In this document: positions 63,515-64,000 of the stretch, one piece after another
Position numbering within the stretch: position 1 is the stretch's first letter
Layout of the letters: each line of letters begins with the position of its first letter
Assembly (NCBI GenBank): GCA_036345935.2
Contig: JADWOT020000003.1
Span: 7,759,349-7,823,348, forward strand
Length of the DNA stretch: 64,000 nucleotides
Direction: 5' to 3'
DNA from: Taenia hydatigena
Taxonomy: Eukaryota; Platyhelminthes; Cestoda; Cyclophyllidea; Taeniidae
Notes under the pieces: model-generated
The model's database searches: none
What the model saw: only the letters and a program-made list of their open reading frames with translations
What the model was told of the DNA's origin: nothing
Made by a program: the position numbers and the translations under genes

Positions 63515-63970
63515 GTTGTAAGCAGGGTGAAAATGGGCCCATTTAGAAATGATAAATTTACTCACAATGACGAGTCTTAAGTTAGCGCATAAAAAAAGAG
63601 ACCTTATATGCCTAGAAAATGACGCAGCTTTATGCACATAGGCGGGATATAGGAGGCCAAATCATTCTGCGCAATTGTTTAAGCTAATGGCAATATCTCC
63701 TAAAATATCTTGTTGTTGAAAACTGATTTACATGAAATTCAACATCATATTTTTATTGTCGATGAGCAAATTACAAATTGCCATCTTTTAATCTTTTGTA
63801 TTTAATTGAGAATGCGCTCATGTGGCCGTCACCTACCATAAAGGCAAAATATTTCGACCATCACCTCTCTTCGCCTTTCATTTAATCTATTCTAATCTGC
63901 GACACTGACACACCAGATCTTTTGGATGAATGTGGTGATACGTCTGTTCACTACTTCTCACCTCAAACAG
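63515..63970 (+). repeat. Promoter-like segment, copy 2 of a dispersed duplication
   Basis: Collinear partner of 54710-55222. CATAAAGG at 63837-63844 stands where copy 1 has TATAAAGG. An ATG at 63925 opens a 15-codon frame ending at a donor-like AAACAG|GTAGGC (63970/63971), 133 bp after the TATA position, compared with 118 bp in copy 1. The shared order of TATA, ATG and donor suggests paralogous first exons. The rest would lie beyond the window. Confidence 0.55.
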
Positions 63971-64000
63971 GTAGGCGAATAAGTCAGCCAGTTGGTCAGT

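Overview
This window is nuclear DNA of a flatworm, most probably a taeniid tapeworm (the Taenia/Echinococcus group). Three things point there. A spliced gene at 17.5-19.0 kb encodes a secreted single-fibronectin-III protein with the layout of the taeniid oncosphere host-protective antigens (EG95/45W family). A gene at 41.1-42.1 kb carries a 36-nt GT-AG intron, the very short intron class typical of tapeworms. Genes are sparse, with small exons, TATA boxes and AATAAA signals. Nothing looks bacterial: there are no operons and almost all open frames are of chance length.

Layout. 1-4558 and 9877-14434 are two arms of one large inverted repeat, with about 99.5% identity and no net length difference. 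They surround a 5.3 kb unique spacer. The spacer holds a compact minus-strand gene (6.5-6.95 kb) for a Trp/Cys-rich small protein whose Trp and Cys positions together look like a metallothionein. 14.4-17.4 kb is featureless. The EG95-like gene lies at 17.46-18.96 kb (+). 19-34 kb is mostly intergenic, with a candidate Cys/His-rich exon near 32.4 kb (-). 34.1-35.8 kb is a degenerate minisatellite with a unit of about 53 bp. An F-box gene (FBXO4-like, -) occupies 41.07-42.14 kb. A decayed minus-strand Ty3/gypsy retrotransposon spans about 45.77-49.11 kb. A candidate terminal exon lies at 50.8 kb (-) and a candidate internal exon at 59.4 kb (+). Two diverged copies of a promoter-like segment lie at 54.7-55.2 kb and 63.5-64.0 kb.

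The genes do not form a pathway. The FN3 protein should be exported to the parasite surface. The F-box protein should act as an SCF ubiquitin-ligase substrate adaptor. The metallothionein-like protein, if it binds metal at all, would be cytosolic. Exon models were built by eye from splice sites and reading-frame phase and need transcript evidence. Confidence is high for the inverted repeat, the minisatellite and the retroelement, moderate for the three named genes, and low for the orphan exons.
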